Assembly: GCA_019686135.1 (NCBI GenBank) | Contig: JADGHL010000028.1 | Coordinates: forward strand, 1 to 47,428 | Length of the DNA: 47,428 nt | DNA from: Myxococcaceae bacterium | GTDB taxonomy: Bacteria > Myxococcota > Myxococcia > Myxococcales > Myxococcaceae | Direction: 5' to 3' | Shown: positions 40,351 through 47,428 of the stretch, one piece after another | How the letters are laid out: each line of letters opens with the position of its first letter | Position numbering within the stretch: position 1 is the first letter of the stretch | Position numbers and translations under genes: made by a program | Notes under the pieces: generated by a model | Told to the model about the DNA's origin: nothing | What the model saw: only the letters and a program-made list of their open reading frames with translations | Databases searched by the model: none

Positions 40351-41865
40351 ATGTCCCTGTGTCGTTCCCTGTCGTTGTTCGTCGTCCTCTGCTCGCTGCC
40401 TGCGCTCGCGCAGAGCTCCCCGCGGTCGTTCTGGTACGGCGAGCGGATCGACGAGCCTGCCGCTTCGACACTTCACGCGGATCTGACCCGGCCGAACGGC
40501 GCGCTCGATCAGCTGATCCAATCGATGTTCCAGTTCGACAACAGCAACGGCCAGTCGGGCGTGACCGTGTACGATCCCCAGCGCGCCTGGAACGGCTACA
40601 CGCTGTTGAGCTCGCTCGGCGGACACTGGGCCTCGCCGGCCGGCCCGGTGAACTTCTCGATCCTCATCGACATGAACGGGAACGTGGTGAAGGAGTGGCC
40701 GCTGTTCGGCTTCCCCGCCAAGTTCCTGCCCGGCGGCCACGTCATCGGCGGCGGTAGCGGCGGGCTGCCGAACCATCAGGAGCAGGGCTCACTGGTGGAG
40801 ATGGACTGGTGCGGCAACCCGGTCTGGTCGTGGGCCGGCACCGGCAATCCGGGCGGCGCGCGCTGGCACCACGACTTCCAGCGCGAAGGCAACCCGGTCG
40901 GCTACTTCGCGCCGTTCCAGCCTCCGCTCCCCAACGGCGGCAGGACGCTGGTCCTCTCGCACGACAACCCGCCGCTGTCACAGACCCAGCACATCAGCGA
41001 CTTCCCGCTGGAGGATGACATCCTCTACGAGGTCGACGCCAACGGGAACGTGCTCTGGTCGTGGAACGCGTACCAGGCGTTCGAGCAGATGGGCTTCGAC
41101 GCGGAGGCGAAGGCGGCGATCAAGACGGTGAAGGTGGGTGCGCCCGGCTCCATCGGCGGCGGCTTCACCGAGACCGACTGGCAGCACCTCAACGCCGCGT
41201 CCTGGGTCGGGCCGAACAAGTGGTACGACCTCGGGGACGAGCGCTTCCACCCGGACAACATCATCGTCGACGGGCGCAGCTCGAACCTGATCGCCATCAT
41301 CGCCCGGCACGATCACCCGAAGGGGAAGTGGAAGTCGGGCGACATCGTCTGGCGCGTGGGCCCGAACTACGGGCCGGGCGAACCGGAGCACAAGCTCGGT
41401 CAGCTGATCGGCCAGCACATGGCGCACATCATCCCCAAAGGCCTGCCGGGCGCGGGCAACGTGCTCGTGTTCGACAACGGCGGGCTCGCCGGCTTCGGGC
41501 CGCTGATGCCCGGCCTGCCGCCGTACTGGCCGAACAAGTACCGAAGCTTCACCCGGGTCATCGAGTTCAACCCGCGCACGCTCGAGGTGGAGTGGGAGTA
41601 CGAAGTGCCGGAGGCGACTGCGGGAGAACGGAAGTTCTTCAGCTGGTACATCGGCGGTGCGCAGCGCCTGCTCAACGGCAACACGTTGATCACCGATGGC
41701 GCCAACGGCCGCGTGTTCGAGGTGACGAAGACGGGGAAGGTCGTCTGGGAGTTCATCTCGCCCTTCCAGCCGCCGTTCCCCACCGCGTTCGGCAACGACG
41801 TGTACCGCGCCTACCGGATCCCCGCGTGGTGGCTGCCCTTCAACCGGAACTGCCCGGCGCCGTGA
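40351..41865 (+). CDS. exported arylsulfotransferase-like (ASST) beta-propeller protein
   Basis: A 504-residue exported protein. A signal peptide spans residues 1-20 (ALA-QS cleavage). The body repeats Gly/Trp-rich sheets with VTVYDPQRAWNGYTLL, ILIDMNGNVVKEW, LPGGHVIGGG, LYEVDANGNVLWSW, FHPDNIIVDGRSSNLIAI, GQHMAHIIPKGLPGAGNVLV and VIEFNPRTLEVEWEY. This combination is typical of bacterial aryl sulfate sulfotransferases, six-bladed propellers that transfer sulfate between phenols without PAPS and use a catalytic His. Candidate His residues lie in FHPDN and GQHMAH. It may instead be a non-catalytic relative. A GAGGTGA site lies seven bases before the ATG. No neighbouring DsbA-like partner is seen. 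Confidence 0.7.
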   Translation: MSLCRSLSLFVVLCSLPALAQSSPRSFWYGERIDEPAASTLHADLTRPNGALDQLIQSMFQFDNSNGQSGVTVYDPQRAWNGYTLLSSLGGHWASPAGPVNFSILIDMNGNVVKEWPLFGFPAKFLPGGHVIGGGSGGLPNHQEQGSLVEMDWCGNPVWSWAGTGNPGGARWHHDFQREGNPVGYFAPFQPPLPNGGRTLVLSHDNPPLSQTQHISDFPLEDDILYEVDANGNVLWSWNAYQAFEQMGFDAEAKAAIKTVKVGAPGSIGGGFTETDWQHLNAASWVGPNKWYDLGDERFHPDNIIVDGRSSNLIAIIARHDHPKGKWKSGDIVWRVGPNYGPGEPEHKLGQLIGQHMAHIIPKGLPGAGNVLVFDNGGLAGFGPLMPGLPPYWPNKYRSFTRVIEFNPRTLEVEWEYEVPEATAGERKFFSWYIGGAQRLLNGNTLITDGANGRVFEVTKTGKVVWEFISPFQPPFPTAFGNDVYRAYRIPAWWLPFNRNCPAP

Positions 41866-41943
41866 GCGGCCGGGCGGCCGGCCAGGCTGCCCACGCCGTC
41901 ACGCCTTGACGCCGCGCGGGCCCCGGGCGAAGAGGTCTGCGCG

Positions 41944-44900
41944 GTGGGCGCGTCCCTACAGAAGCTGCTCGTGGCGGACTACCTCCGCGAGCTTGCCGAT
42001 CCGTCCTCCTTCGCCCGCGGCGTCGAGTACGCGCGCAGCGGACGGGTGCAGGAGGTCTCGCTGGGAGACCAGCGGGTCACCGCGCGGGTGCAGGGAGCCG
42101 ACGGTTACCGCGTCGAGCTGGAGGTCCAGCGCGAACGCGAGCTGGTCGGCCGGTGCACCTGCCCGCTCGGTCTGCGCGGCGTATTCTGCAAGCACTGCGT
42201 CGCCACCGCGCTCGCCGCGTCGGCGGACGCCGCGTGGAGGGACGCCGGGGTCGCTGCGCCCACCGCCGCCGCCGACGAGCCGCTCGAGCACGACGCGCAG
42301 CTCGAGGAGCTCATCACTCGCCACCGGCTGGACCACGTCCACCGGCTCGGTGCCGACGTGCTGCTGGGCCTGGTGCCCGAGCGCGAGCGCGCCTCGTTGC
42401 GCTACGTGTTCGGGCGCCAGGGCTTCACCGACTTTGCCACCCTCGAGTCCATCCGCCGCTACGGCTTCGCGCTCGCGCATGCGCCGCGGATCCGTTCGCT
42501 CATCCCGCCCGCCGCGCTGAAGTTCCTGCGCGCGGAGATCGCCGCGGTGGAGGCGGCGCGAGAGGACGTGCCCGCGCGCATCACGCCGCCTGCGCACCTG
42601 CCCGAGCCCGCGCTGAAGCCCTTCTCCGACCTCGTGCAGCTGCGGAGCCGCCATGGGACGGCGCTCGCGCCCCGCCCGCGCGAGACGGTGAACGGCGCGG
42701 GCTTCGCGTATCTCGACGCGCTGCCCGGCTTCGCGTGGACGGACGATCGCAGCTGGCTGGGACCTTCGTCCCACGTCCCGGTCGGGCCGAAGGTGGCGCT
42801 CGTCTTCGGCCCGCGCGGCGCCGAGGCGCGGTGCAGCACCTGCGCCGAGCCGTGCGTCCATTCGCTCGCGGCGGTCGACGCGGCGCTGTTGTGGTTCGCC
42901 GAACCTCTCACCGACGAGCGCCGCGCCATCATCGAAGAGCTGGCGCGGCCGCCGTGGGAGCGCGCGCTGCAGGCCATCGAGCGCGCGGTGGAGGAGGCGA
43001 GCCGCTCGGCGACGCCGACGGTGGTGTCCTGGCGCCTCGAGCTGGACCGCCTCGACCGCGGCGTCTTCGCCGTCGCGTGGCTCCAGCGCGCCAACAAGAA
43101 GGGGTCGCTGAACGCGGGGCATGCGATCGATCCGCGGCGGCTGCTGGAGGACCTCGGCGCGTCCCTCTCGCCACAAGACCAGCGCCTTGCCTCGCTGTGC
43201 CCCGAGTCGACGTTCCGTCCCGCCGGCCGCGCCTTCCTCACCGCGCTGATCGGTCACCCGCGCGTGTTCGACGTCGAGGATCCGGGCAAGCCGCTGCAGG
43301 TGGAGTCGGCGCGGGTGGGGCTGCTCGCGGACGATCGCGGCGGTTCGGTCGTGCTGGTGCCCGCGCTCGATGGCGCGCCGCTGCCGAAGCACATCGCCGA
43401 GGCGCTGACCCGGCCCGACGTCGAGCACTCGCCGCCGGTGCTCTACGACCGGTCCGCCCACCGGCTCACGATTCTCGACGTGCCGGCGGAGGTGCGCTGC
43501 ACCGCGGAAGTGCTGCAGCGCTTCGGCAACGACTTTCCGCCCGAGAGCCACGCCGCGCTGGTGGAGAAGCTGTCGACGCTCTCGGCGCGTGTGCCGGTGG
43601 CGATGCCGCGGTCGGTGATGGGTGAAGCGGTGCCGCCGCAGATCCACCCGGTGCTGCGCCTCGAGGTGCAGCCCGACACGTCCGTGCGGCTCGAGCTGCG
43701 AATCCGCCCGCTGCCGGAGAGCGCGGCGTTCCTGCCGGCGGACGGTGCGCGCGACGTGCACGTCCGCCGCGCCGGCGAGCCGGTTCACGCGCGCCGGGAC
43801 TTCGTCGCCGAGACCGCCGCGGCGGAAGCGCTCGCCGCGCGGCTGCCGCTGGAGGGCGCACAGACGGTGGAGCCCTTCGTGTGGATCCTCCCGGACGCCC
43901 AGCGCGCGCTCGCATTTCTCTCCGCGCTGGACGGGTGGACGGGCGGGCGGCCGGAGCTGGAATGGCGGGGCGAACCGATCCGCCTGGTCGGCCGCGTCGA
44001 CGCCGCTGCGCTCAGGGTGCAGCTGGAGAAGAAGCGCGACTGGTTCGGCGTGCTGGGCGGGCTGTCGGTGCAGGGCGAGCGCGTCTCGCTCGCGGTGGTG
44101 CTGGACGCGGCGCGCAGGCGGCAGCGCTTCGTGCGCGTGGAGAAGGAGCGCTACGTGGAGATCGCGGATGCGCTGCGCCGCCACCTCGAGCGCTTGAGCG
44201 ATCACACCTGGTCCTCTCCCAACGGGCTGGAGATCGGACCCGCCGCGGTGGACGTGGTGCACGCGCTGGAGAACGAGGGCGCGAAGGTCGACACCGACCG
44301 GACGTGGCGCGCGCTCGCCGAGCGCATCTTCGCGGCGAAGGAGCTCACGCCTCAGGTGCCGAGGTCGCTCAAGGCGAAGCTGCGCGACTACCAGGTCGAG
44401 GGCTTCCGCTGGATGACCCGGCTGGCCGCGTGGGGCGCCGGCGCGGTGCTCGCGGACGACATGGGCCTCGGCAAGACGGTGCAAGCGCTGGCGGTGCTCC
44501 TGGACCGCGCGAAGAAGGGGCCCGCGCTGGTGGTGGCGCCCACCTCCGTCGGCTTCAACTGGTTGGAGGAGGCTGCGCGGTTCGCGCCGTCGCTGAAGCT
44601 GCAGCTCTACGCGGAGTCGGACGATCGCGGCGCGACGCTGGAACGGCTCGGGCCGCGCGATGTGCTGGTGCTGAGCTACGGGCTGCTCGCGCGCGACTGG
44701 GAGCGTCTGTCGAAGGTGTCGTTCGCGACGATTGTTTTCGACGAGGCGCAGGCGCTCAAGAACGCCGCCACCCACCGCGCCCGCGCTGCCCGCGAGCTTC
44801 GGGGGGAGTTCAAGATCGCGCTCTCGGGCACGCCGCTGGAGAACCACCTCGGCGAGCTGTGGTCGATCTTCCGCATCGTCTTCCCCGGGCTGCTGGGGAG

Positions 44901-45804
44901 CTGGGAGGCGTTCCGCGACCGCTACGCCCAGCCGATTGAAAAGCGCATCGATCCGACCGCCGCGCCGGCGCTCTCGCGCGTGCTGCAGCCGTTCCTGTTG
45001 CGCCGCACCAAGGCGCAGGTCGCGCAGGAGCTGCCGGCGAAGACCGAGATGCGCGTGCCGGTGGTGCTGTCGAAGGAGGAGTGGGCGCTCTACGAGGACG
45101 CGCGGCTTGCGGCGCTCGCTGAGCTGGAGACGCCGAGGCCGATGCTCCGGGAGCAACAACGGCGCGTGCAGGTGCTGGCCGCGCTCACCCGGCTGCGGCT
45201 GCTCGCGTCGCACCCGCGGCTGTACGACCCGTCATCGAAGCTGTCGTCCTCGAAGCTGGAGCGGCTGCTGGAGCTCATCGACGAGCTCCGCGCCGAAGGC
45301 CACCGCGCGCTGGTGTTCAGCCAGTTCACCTCGCACCTGGCGCTGGTGCGCGAGGTGCTGGACGCGCGCGGCGTCAGCTACGTTTACCTCGACGGGCGCA
45401 CGCCCCGCGCCGAACGCGAGCGCCGGGTGCGCGCCTTCCAGGAGGGCGACGCGCCGTTGTTCCTCATCTCGCTGAAGGCGGGAGGTTTCGGACTGAACCT
45501 CACCGGCGCGGACAATGTGATCCACCTCGACCCGTGGTGGAACCCGGCGGTGGAGGACCAGGCCGCCGATCGCGCGCACCGGATCGGCCAGCACCGCCCG
45601 GTGACCGTGTACCGGCTCGTCGCGAAGGGGACCATCGAAGAGCAGATCCTCGCGCTGCACGAGGACAAGCGCGCGCTGGTCTCGGGAGTGCTGGAAGGGA
45701 AGGACCAGGCGGCGCGGCTGTCCACCAGGGAGCTGCTCGCGTTGTTGTCCAGGCCCGCCGCGTCGTTGGCCGTGATGGACTCACCCAGCGACGCGAAGCA
45801 CTGA
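41944..45804 (+). CDS. SWIM zinc-finger SNF2-family helicase
   Basis: A 1286-residue Swi2/Snf2 DNA translocase. An N-terminal SWIM zinc finger (C71-x-C73-x8-C82-x-H84, CTCPLGLRGVFCKHC) is followed by a long region of unclear fold containing a second cysteine/His cluster (C297-x2-C300-x3-C304-x-H306). The ATPase core begins near 830: DMGLGKT Walker A at 839-845, DEAQ at 933-936, LSGTPLENHLGELWS, then the second RecA lobe with VLAALTRLRLLASHPRL, LVFSQFTSHLALV, LISLKAGGFGLNLT and HRIGQ at 1212-1216. Such proteins remodel nucleoprotein complexes or act in recombination; the SWIM finger may bind DNA or protein. It starts with GTG after an AAGAGGT site. Confidence 0.95.
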   Translation: MGASLQKLLVADYLRELADPSSFARGVEYARSGRVQEVSLGDQRVTARVQGADGYRVELEVQRERELVGRCTCPLGLRGVFCKHCVATALAASADAAWRDAGVAAPTAAADEPLEHDAQLEELITRHRLDHVHRLGADVLLGLVPERERASLRYVFGRQGFTDFATLESIRRYGFALAHAPRIRSLIPPAALKFLRAEIAAVEAAREDVPARITPPAHLPEPALKPFSDLVQLRSRHGTALAPRPRETVNGAGFAYLDALPGFAWTDDRSWLGPSSHVPVGPKVALVFGPRGAEARCSTCAEPCVHSLAAVDAALLWFAEPLTDERRAIIEELARPPWERALQAIERAVEEASRSATPTVVSWRLELDRLDRGVFAVAWLQRANKKGSLNAGHAIDPRRLLEDLGASLSPQDQRLASLCPESTFRPAGRAFLTALIGHPRVFDVEDPGKPLQVESARVGLLADDRGGSVVLVPALDGAPLPKHIAEALTRPDVEHSPPVLYDRSAHRLTILDVPAEVRCTAEVLQRFGNDFPPESHAALVEKLSTLSARVPVAMPRSVMGEAVPPQIHPVLRLEVQPDTSVRLELRIRPLPESAAFLPADGARDVHVRRAGEPVHARRDFVAETAAAEALAARLPLEGAQTVEPFVWILPDAQRALAFLSALDGWTGGRPELEWRGEPIRLVGRVDAAALRVQLEKKRDWFGVLGGLSVQGERVSLAVVLDAARRRQRFVRVEKERYVEIADALRRHLERLSDHTWSSPNGLEIGPAAVDVVHALENEGAKVDTDRTWRALAERIFAAKELTPQVPRSLKAKLRDYQVEGFRWMTRLAAWGAGAVLADDMGLGKTVQALAVLLDRAKKGPALVVAPTSVGFNWLEEAARFAPSLKLQLYAESDDRGATLERLGPRDVLVLSYGLLARDWERLSKVSFATIVFDEAQALKNAATHRARAARELRGEFKIALSGTPLENHLGELWSIFRIVFPGLLGSWEAFRDRYAQPIEKRIDPTAAPALSRVLQPFLLRRTKAQVAQELPAKTEMRVPVVLSKEEWALYEDARLAALAELETPRPMLREQQRRVQVLAALTRLRLLASHPRLYDPSSKLSSSKLERLLELIDELRAEGHRALVFSQFTSHLALVREVLDARGVSYVYLDGRTPRAERERRVRAFQEGDAPLFLISLKAGGFGLNLTGADNVIHLDPWWNPAVEDQAADRAHRIGQHRPVTVYRLVAKGTIEEQILALHEDKRALVSGVLEGKDQAARLSTRELLALLSRPAASLAVMDSPSDAKH

Positions 45805-45879
45805 GAGCGGACGGTGAAACCTCGGAGCGGGTCGCGCATCTAGCGTTCGCACGGGCCGGAACATCGCGACGGGTGCCCC

Positions 45880-46398
45880 ATGTCGGACGCACTTTCCGTG
45901 GGACAGACAATCCCGGTGAACACCGCAGTCGATCCGCAGTCCGGGGCGCCACGCCCCATCGCCGTGCCCGGCCGGCCCACGCTGGTGACGTTCCTGCGCG
46001 GGACCTGGTGCCCGGCCTGCAGGGCCTTCCTCGAACGCGTGAAGCCGGTCTTCGCCGAGGCCCGGGCGCGCGACATCGACGTCGCGGGCGTGGTCTGCCA
46101 GGGCCGGCACTGGGTGGCCTCCTGGTTGGCGGTGAACCCGCTGCCGTTCCCGTTGCTCGCCGACGAGGATCGCGCGGTGGCGAAGGCCTGGGGGGTCTTC
46201 CGGCTGCTCGGGCTGGACGGCATCAACATCGCACGGCCGGCGACGTTCCTGATCGGCGAGGACGGGGTGGTCCGCTGGGCGCACGTCGGGTCGCACCTGC
46301 TGGACCGCCCGGACAACGAGGCGATCCTCGGCGCGCTGAAGCTCGTCGATGGTCAGCGCGGCGCGTTCGGCGCATCGTCCACGGGCACCGAGTCGTAG
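45880..46398 (+). CDS. redoxin (AhpC/TSA, thioredoxin-fold) protein with CxxC
   Basis: A 172-residue thioredoxin-fold protein of the peroxiredoxin-like type. The active-site motif GTWCPACRAFL gives C44-x2-C47, with an extra C73. The LLADEDRAVAKAWGVFRLLGLDG and PATFLIGEDGVVRWAHVG stretches are typical of AhpC/BCP-type redoxins. It probably reduces peroxides or disulfides in the cytosol; no signal peptide is present. It overlaps the convergent methyltransferase gene by 46 bp at the 3' ends (46353-46398). The ATG at 45880 is well placed. Confidence 0.85.
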   Translation: MSDALSVGQTIPVNTAVDPQSGAPRPIAVPGRPTLVTFLRGTWCPACRAFLERVKPVFAEARARDIDVAGVVCQGRHWVASWLAVNPLPFPLLADEDRAVAKAWGVFRLLGLDGINIARPATFLIGEDGVVRWAHVGSHLLDRPDNEAILGALKLVDGQRGAFGASSTGTES

Positions 46399-47015
46399 AG
46401 GCTGAGCCAGGGACTCGAGGTTTCGCGGCGCCGCAGCCAGCCTTCGCTCGCGAGCTCCAGACCGAGCGCGCAGATCCGGATCGGCCGCTTCCGGGCGACC
46501 TCTTCGAGGCGGCGCAGGACGCGCTTGAGCGTCTCTCCATTGAACGGCGCGTAGAGGAAGAAGACCGAACCCTCCAGCTCCGTGTCCGCGGCATTCGCGT
46601 GGACGAAGCTCACCCCGCTCAGCCCGAGCGCGGCGCTCGAAGCGGTGGCGTGTGTCACGAGCAATCCCTGGATCTCCACGCCGACGGCGCGCGCGCCGGT
46701 GAGCAGGTGCGCCAGCATCACGACCCGGCCCGCGCCGGAGCCGAGATCGACGAAGACGTCGTCCGCGCCAAGCGGCGCCTCTTCGACCATGCGGAGGATC
46801 TCGTCGACGCCGCAGGGAAGGTAGGGAATGGATTCGGGCGGAAGGTCGAGCGTGTCCGGCGCCTCCTCTTCGAGCCCGAGCAGCACGTCGGTCCACGCGT
46901 CGCGCTCGAGGAGTGGGACGGCGCGCAGGCGTCGCAGGAGCTCCGTGCCGCGCAGCCCGCCGCTGCGGACCTGCGAGCGCGCTGCGACTGCGTCCTGGCG
47001 GAGGGCTTCGTCCAC
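46353..47015 (-). CDS. class I SAM-dependent methyltransferase
   Basis: A 220-residue protein with the SAM-binding motif FVDLGSGAGRVVMLAHL (residues 88-104) and the post-I acid E114 in AVGVEIQGLL, then a FFLYAPFNGE strand. The N terminus (1-60) is helical. Substrate unknown. Its 3' end overlaps the redoxin gene tail-to-tail by 46 bp. The start at 47015 is 20 bp from the next plus-strand frame, so it has little promoter space. It may be transcribed from within the fragment next to it. Confidence 0.8.
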   Translation of the reverse strand: MDEALRQDAVAARSQVRSGGLRGTELLRRLRAVPLLERDAWTDVLLGLEEEAPDTLDLPPESIPYLPCGVDEILRMVEEAPLGADDVFVDLGSGAGRVVMLAHLLTGARAVGVEIQGLLVTHATASSAALGLSGVSFVHANAADTELEGSVFFLYAPFNGETLKRVLRRLEEVARKRPIRICALGLELASEGWLRRRETSSPWLSLYDSVPVDDAPNAPR

Positions 47016-47035
47016 GCCATCCCATCATCGACGAA

Positions 47036-47428
47036 ATGGGCTGTGCCCGCTCGGCACATTTCGCACGCTGGTCGGATGCCGACCCGGTGAACTCGATCGC
47101 CTGGCGCAAGGACAAGTGGGAGCTCGTCAAGGGGCGCTCGGTGACGGTTCCCTACTTCGAGGGCCACAAGAAGCAGATGCCGGTGGTGCTCCTGAAGAAC
47201 AAGGAGACGGGCCAGAAGGCGTGGTTCATCAACGTCCACAACCCCGCCAGCACGAAGCTCCACCCCCACAACGAGCACTGGCGTGACGTGGCGGCCCAGA
47301 AGGAGATCGCCCTCATCAAGAAGCTGGAGAAGACAGGCCTGCCGGTGATCCTGACCGGCGACATGAACGAGAAGCAGGAGGCCCGCCGGCACATCCTCCG
47401 CGGCACCGACATGAAGGCGGCGATGGAC
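47036..47428 (+). CDS. endonuclease/exonuclease/phosphatase (EEP) family protein fragment, open at right edge
   Basis: The frame from an ATG at 47036 runs off the right edge. It contains NSIAWRKDKWELVKGRSVTV, VVLLKNKETGQKAWFINVHN (the EEP His/Asn strand), HNEHWRDVAAQKEIALIKKL and PVILTGDMNEKQEA, whose GDxN motif is diagnostic of the DNase I-like fold. Related proteins have an N-terminal half of about 150-200 residues before this region, including the catalytic first Asn and Glu. That half is absent: only about 20 unrelated residues lie between the start and the conserved part. The gene is therefore probably a 5'-truncated remnant, although an upstream non-ATG start outside this frame cannot be ruled out. 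Confidence 0.7.
   Translation, partial: MGCARSAHFARWSDADPVNSIAWRKDKWELVKGRSVTVPYFEGHKKQMPVVLLKNKETGQKAWFINVHNPASTKLHPHNEHWRDVAAQKEIALIKKLEKTGLPVILTGDMNEKQEARRHILRGTDMKAAMD

Noticed and set aside
41956-45213. A 1085-codon minus-strand frame opposite the SNF2 helicase gene
   Set aside because: Low-complexity Arg/His-rich translation with no motif; it is the shadow of the helicase gene, which shows all SNF2 motifs.

Overview
This window is high-GC (estimated by eye at about two thirds G+C), densely coding DNA that fits a predatory or social myxobacterium (Myxococcota, Cystobacterineae-like). The best evidence is a three-gene pomY-pomZ-pomX locus at 24062-27983, the division-site positioning system described in Myxococcus xanthus. 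A very large poly-HAMP hybrid kinase, a lipoprotein built from Myxococcus-type disulfide repeats and many envelope proteins without close relatives point the same way. No rRNA, tRNA, CRISPR array, integrase or insertion sequence was recognised.

Layout. 1-1506: the 3' end of a small conserved gene, an N-terminally shortened nucleotidyltransferase-like gene and a convergent orphan ABC ATPase of the YadG type. 1605-3005: a cytochrome P450. 3367-11243: a signalling operon of a 2146-residue soluble hybrid histidine kinase (13 exact or near-exact 92-residue HAMP-pair units, GAF, HisKA/HATPase, three receivers), a CheR methyltransferase and a receiver-less CheB methylesterase. 11281-15285: a GT-C-type membrane glycosyltransferase candidate, a VOC-fold enzyme and the ABC-F translation factor EttA. 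15368-18622 (minus): a DUF4215/P-domain lipoprotein that holds a 665-bp direct duplication with no difference visible by eye. 18736-20985 (minus): a free-standing B3/B4 domain protein, a His-rich polytopic membrane protein and a YCII-family protein. 21146-22693: an exported protein and a single-HKD phospholipase-D-like protein. 22711-23217 (minus): a Uma2-type nuclease pseudogene with several frameshifts. 23263-30690: a HAD hydrolase, the pom locus, an exported PEGA protein, a Cys-rich lipoprotein and a GNAT acetyltransferase. 30826-32094: a Cys/Met-metabolism PLP enzyme.

32162-39511 is a two-armed cyclase locus. The minus-strand arm encodes a TM-anchored protein, a CHASE2 adenylate cyclase, an SH3-like exported protein and an M48 metalloprotease, each overlapping or nearly overlapping the next. 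The plus-strand arm starts 55 bp away and encodes a J-domain protein overlapping a second, HAMP-linked adenylate cyclase. After it come a decayed AAA/DUF4143 gene, an arylsulfotransferase-like exported protein, a SWIM/SNF2 helicase, a redoxin, a class I methyltransferase and a fragment of a DNase I-like (EEP) protein running off the right edge.

The three systems most worth testing are the poly-HAMP kinase with its own CheR/CheB pair and no chemoreceptor, the divergent double adenylate-cyclase locus, and the pom locus, whose PomZ matches M. xanthus residue numbering at the known functional positions (from memory). Decayed genes mark both edges and two internal sites.
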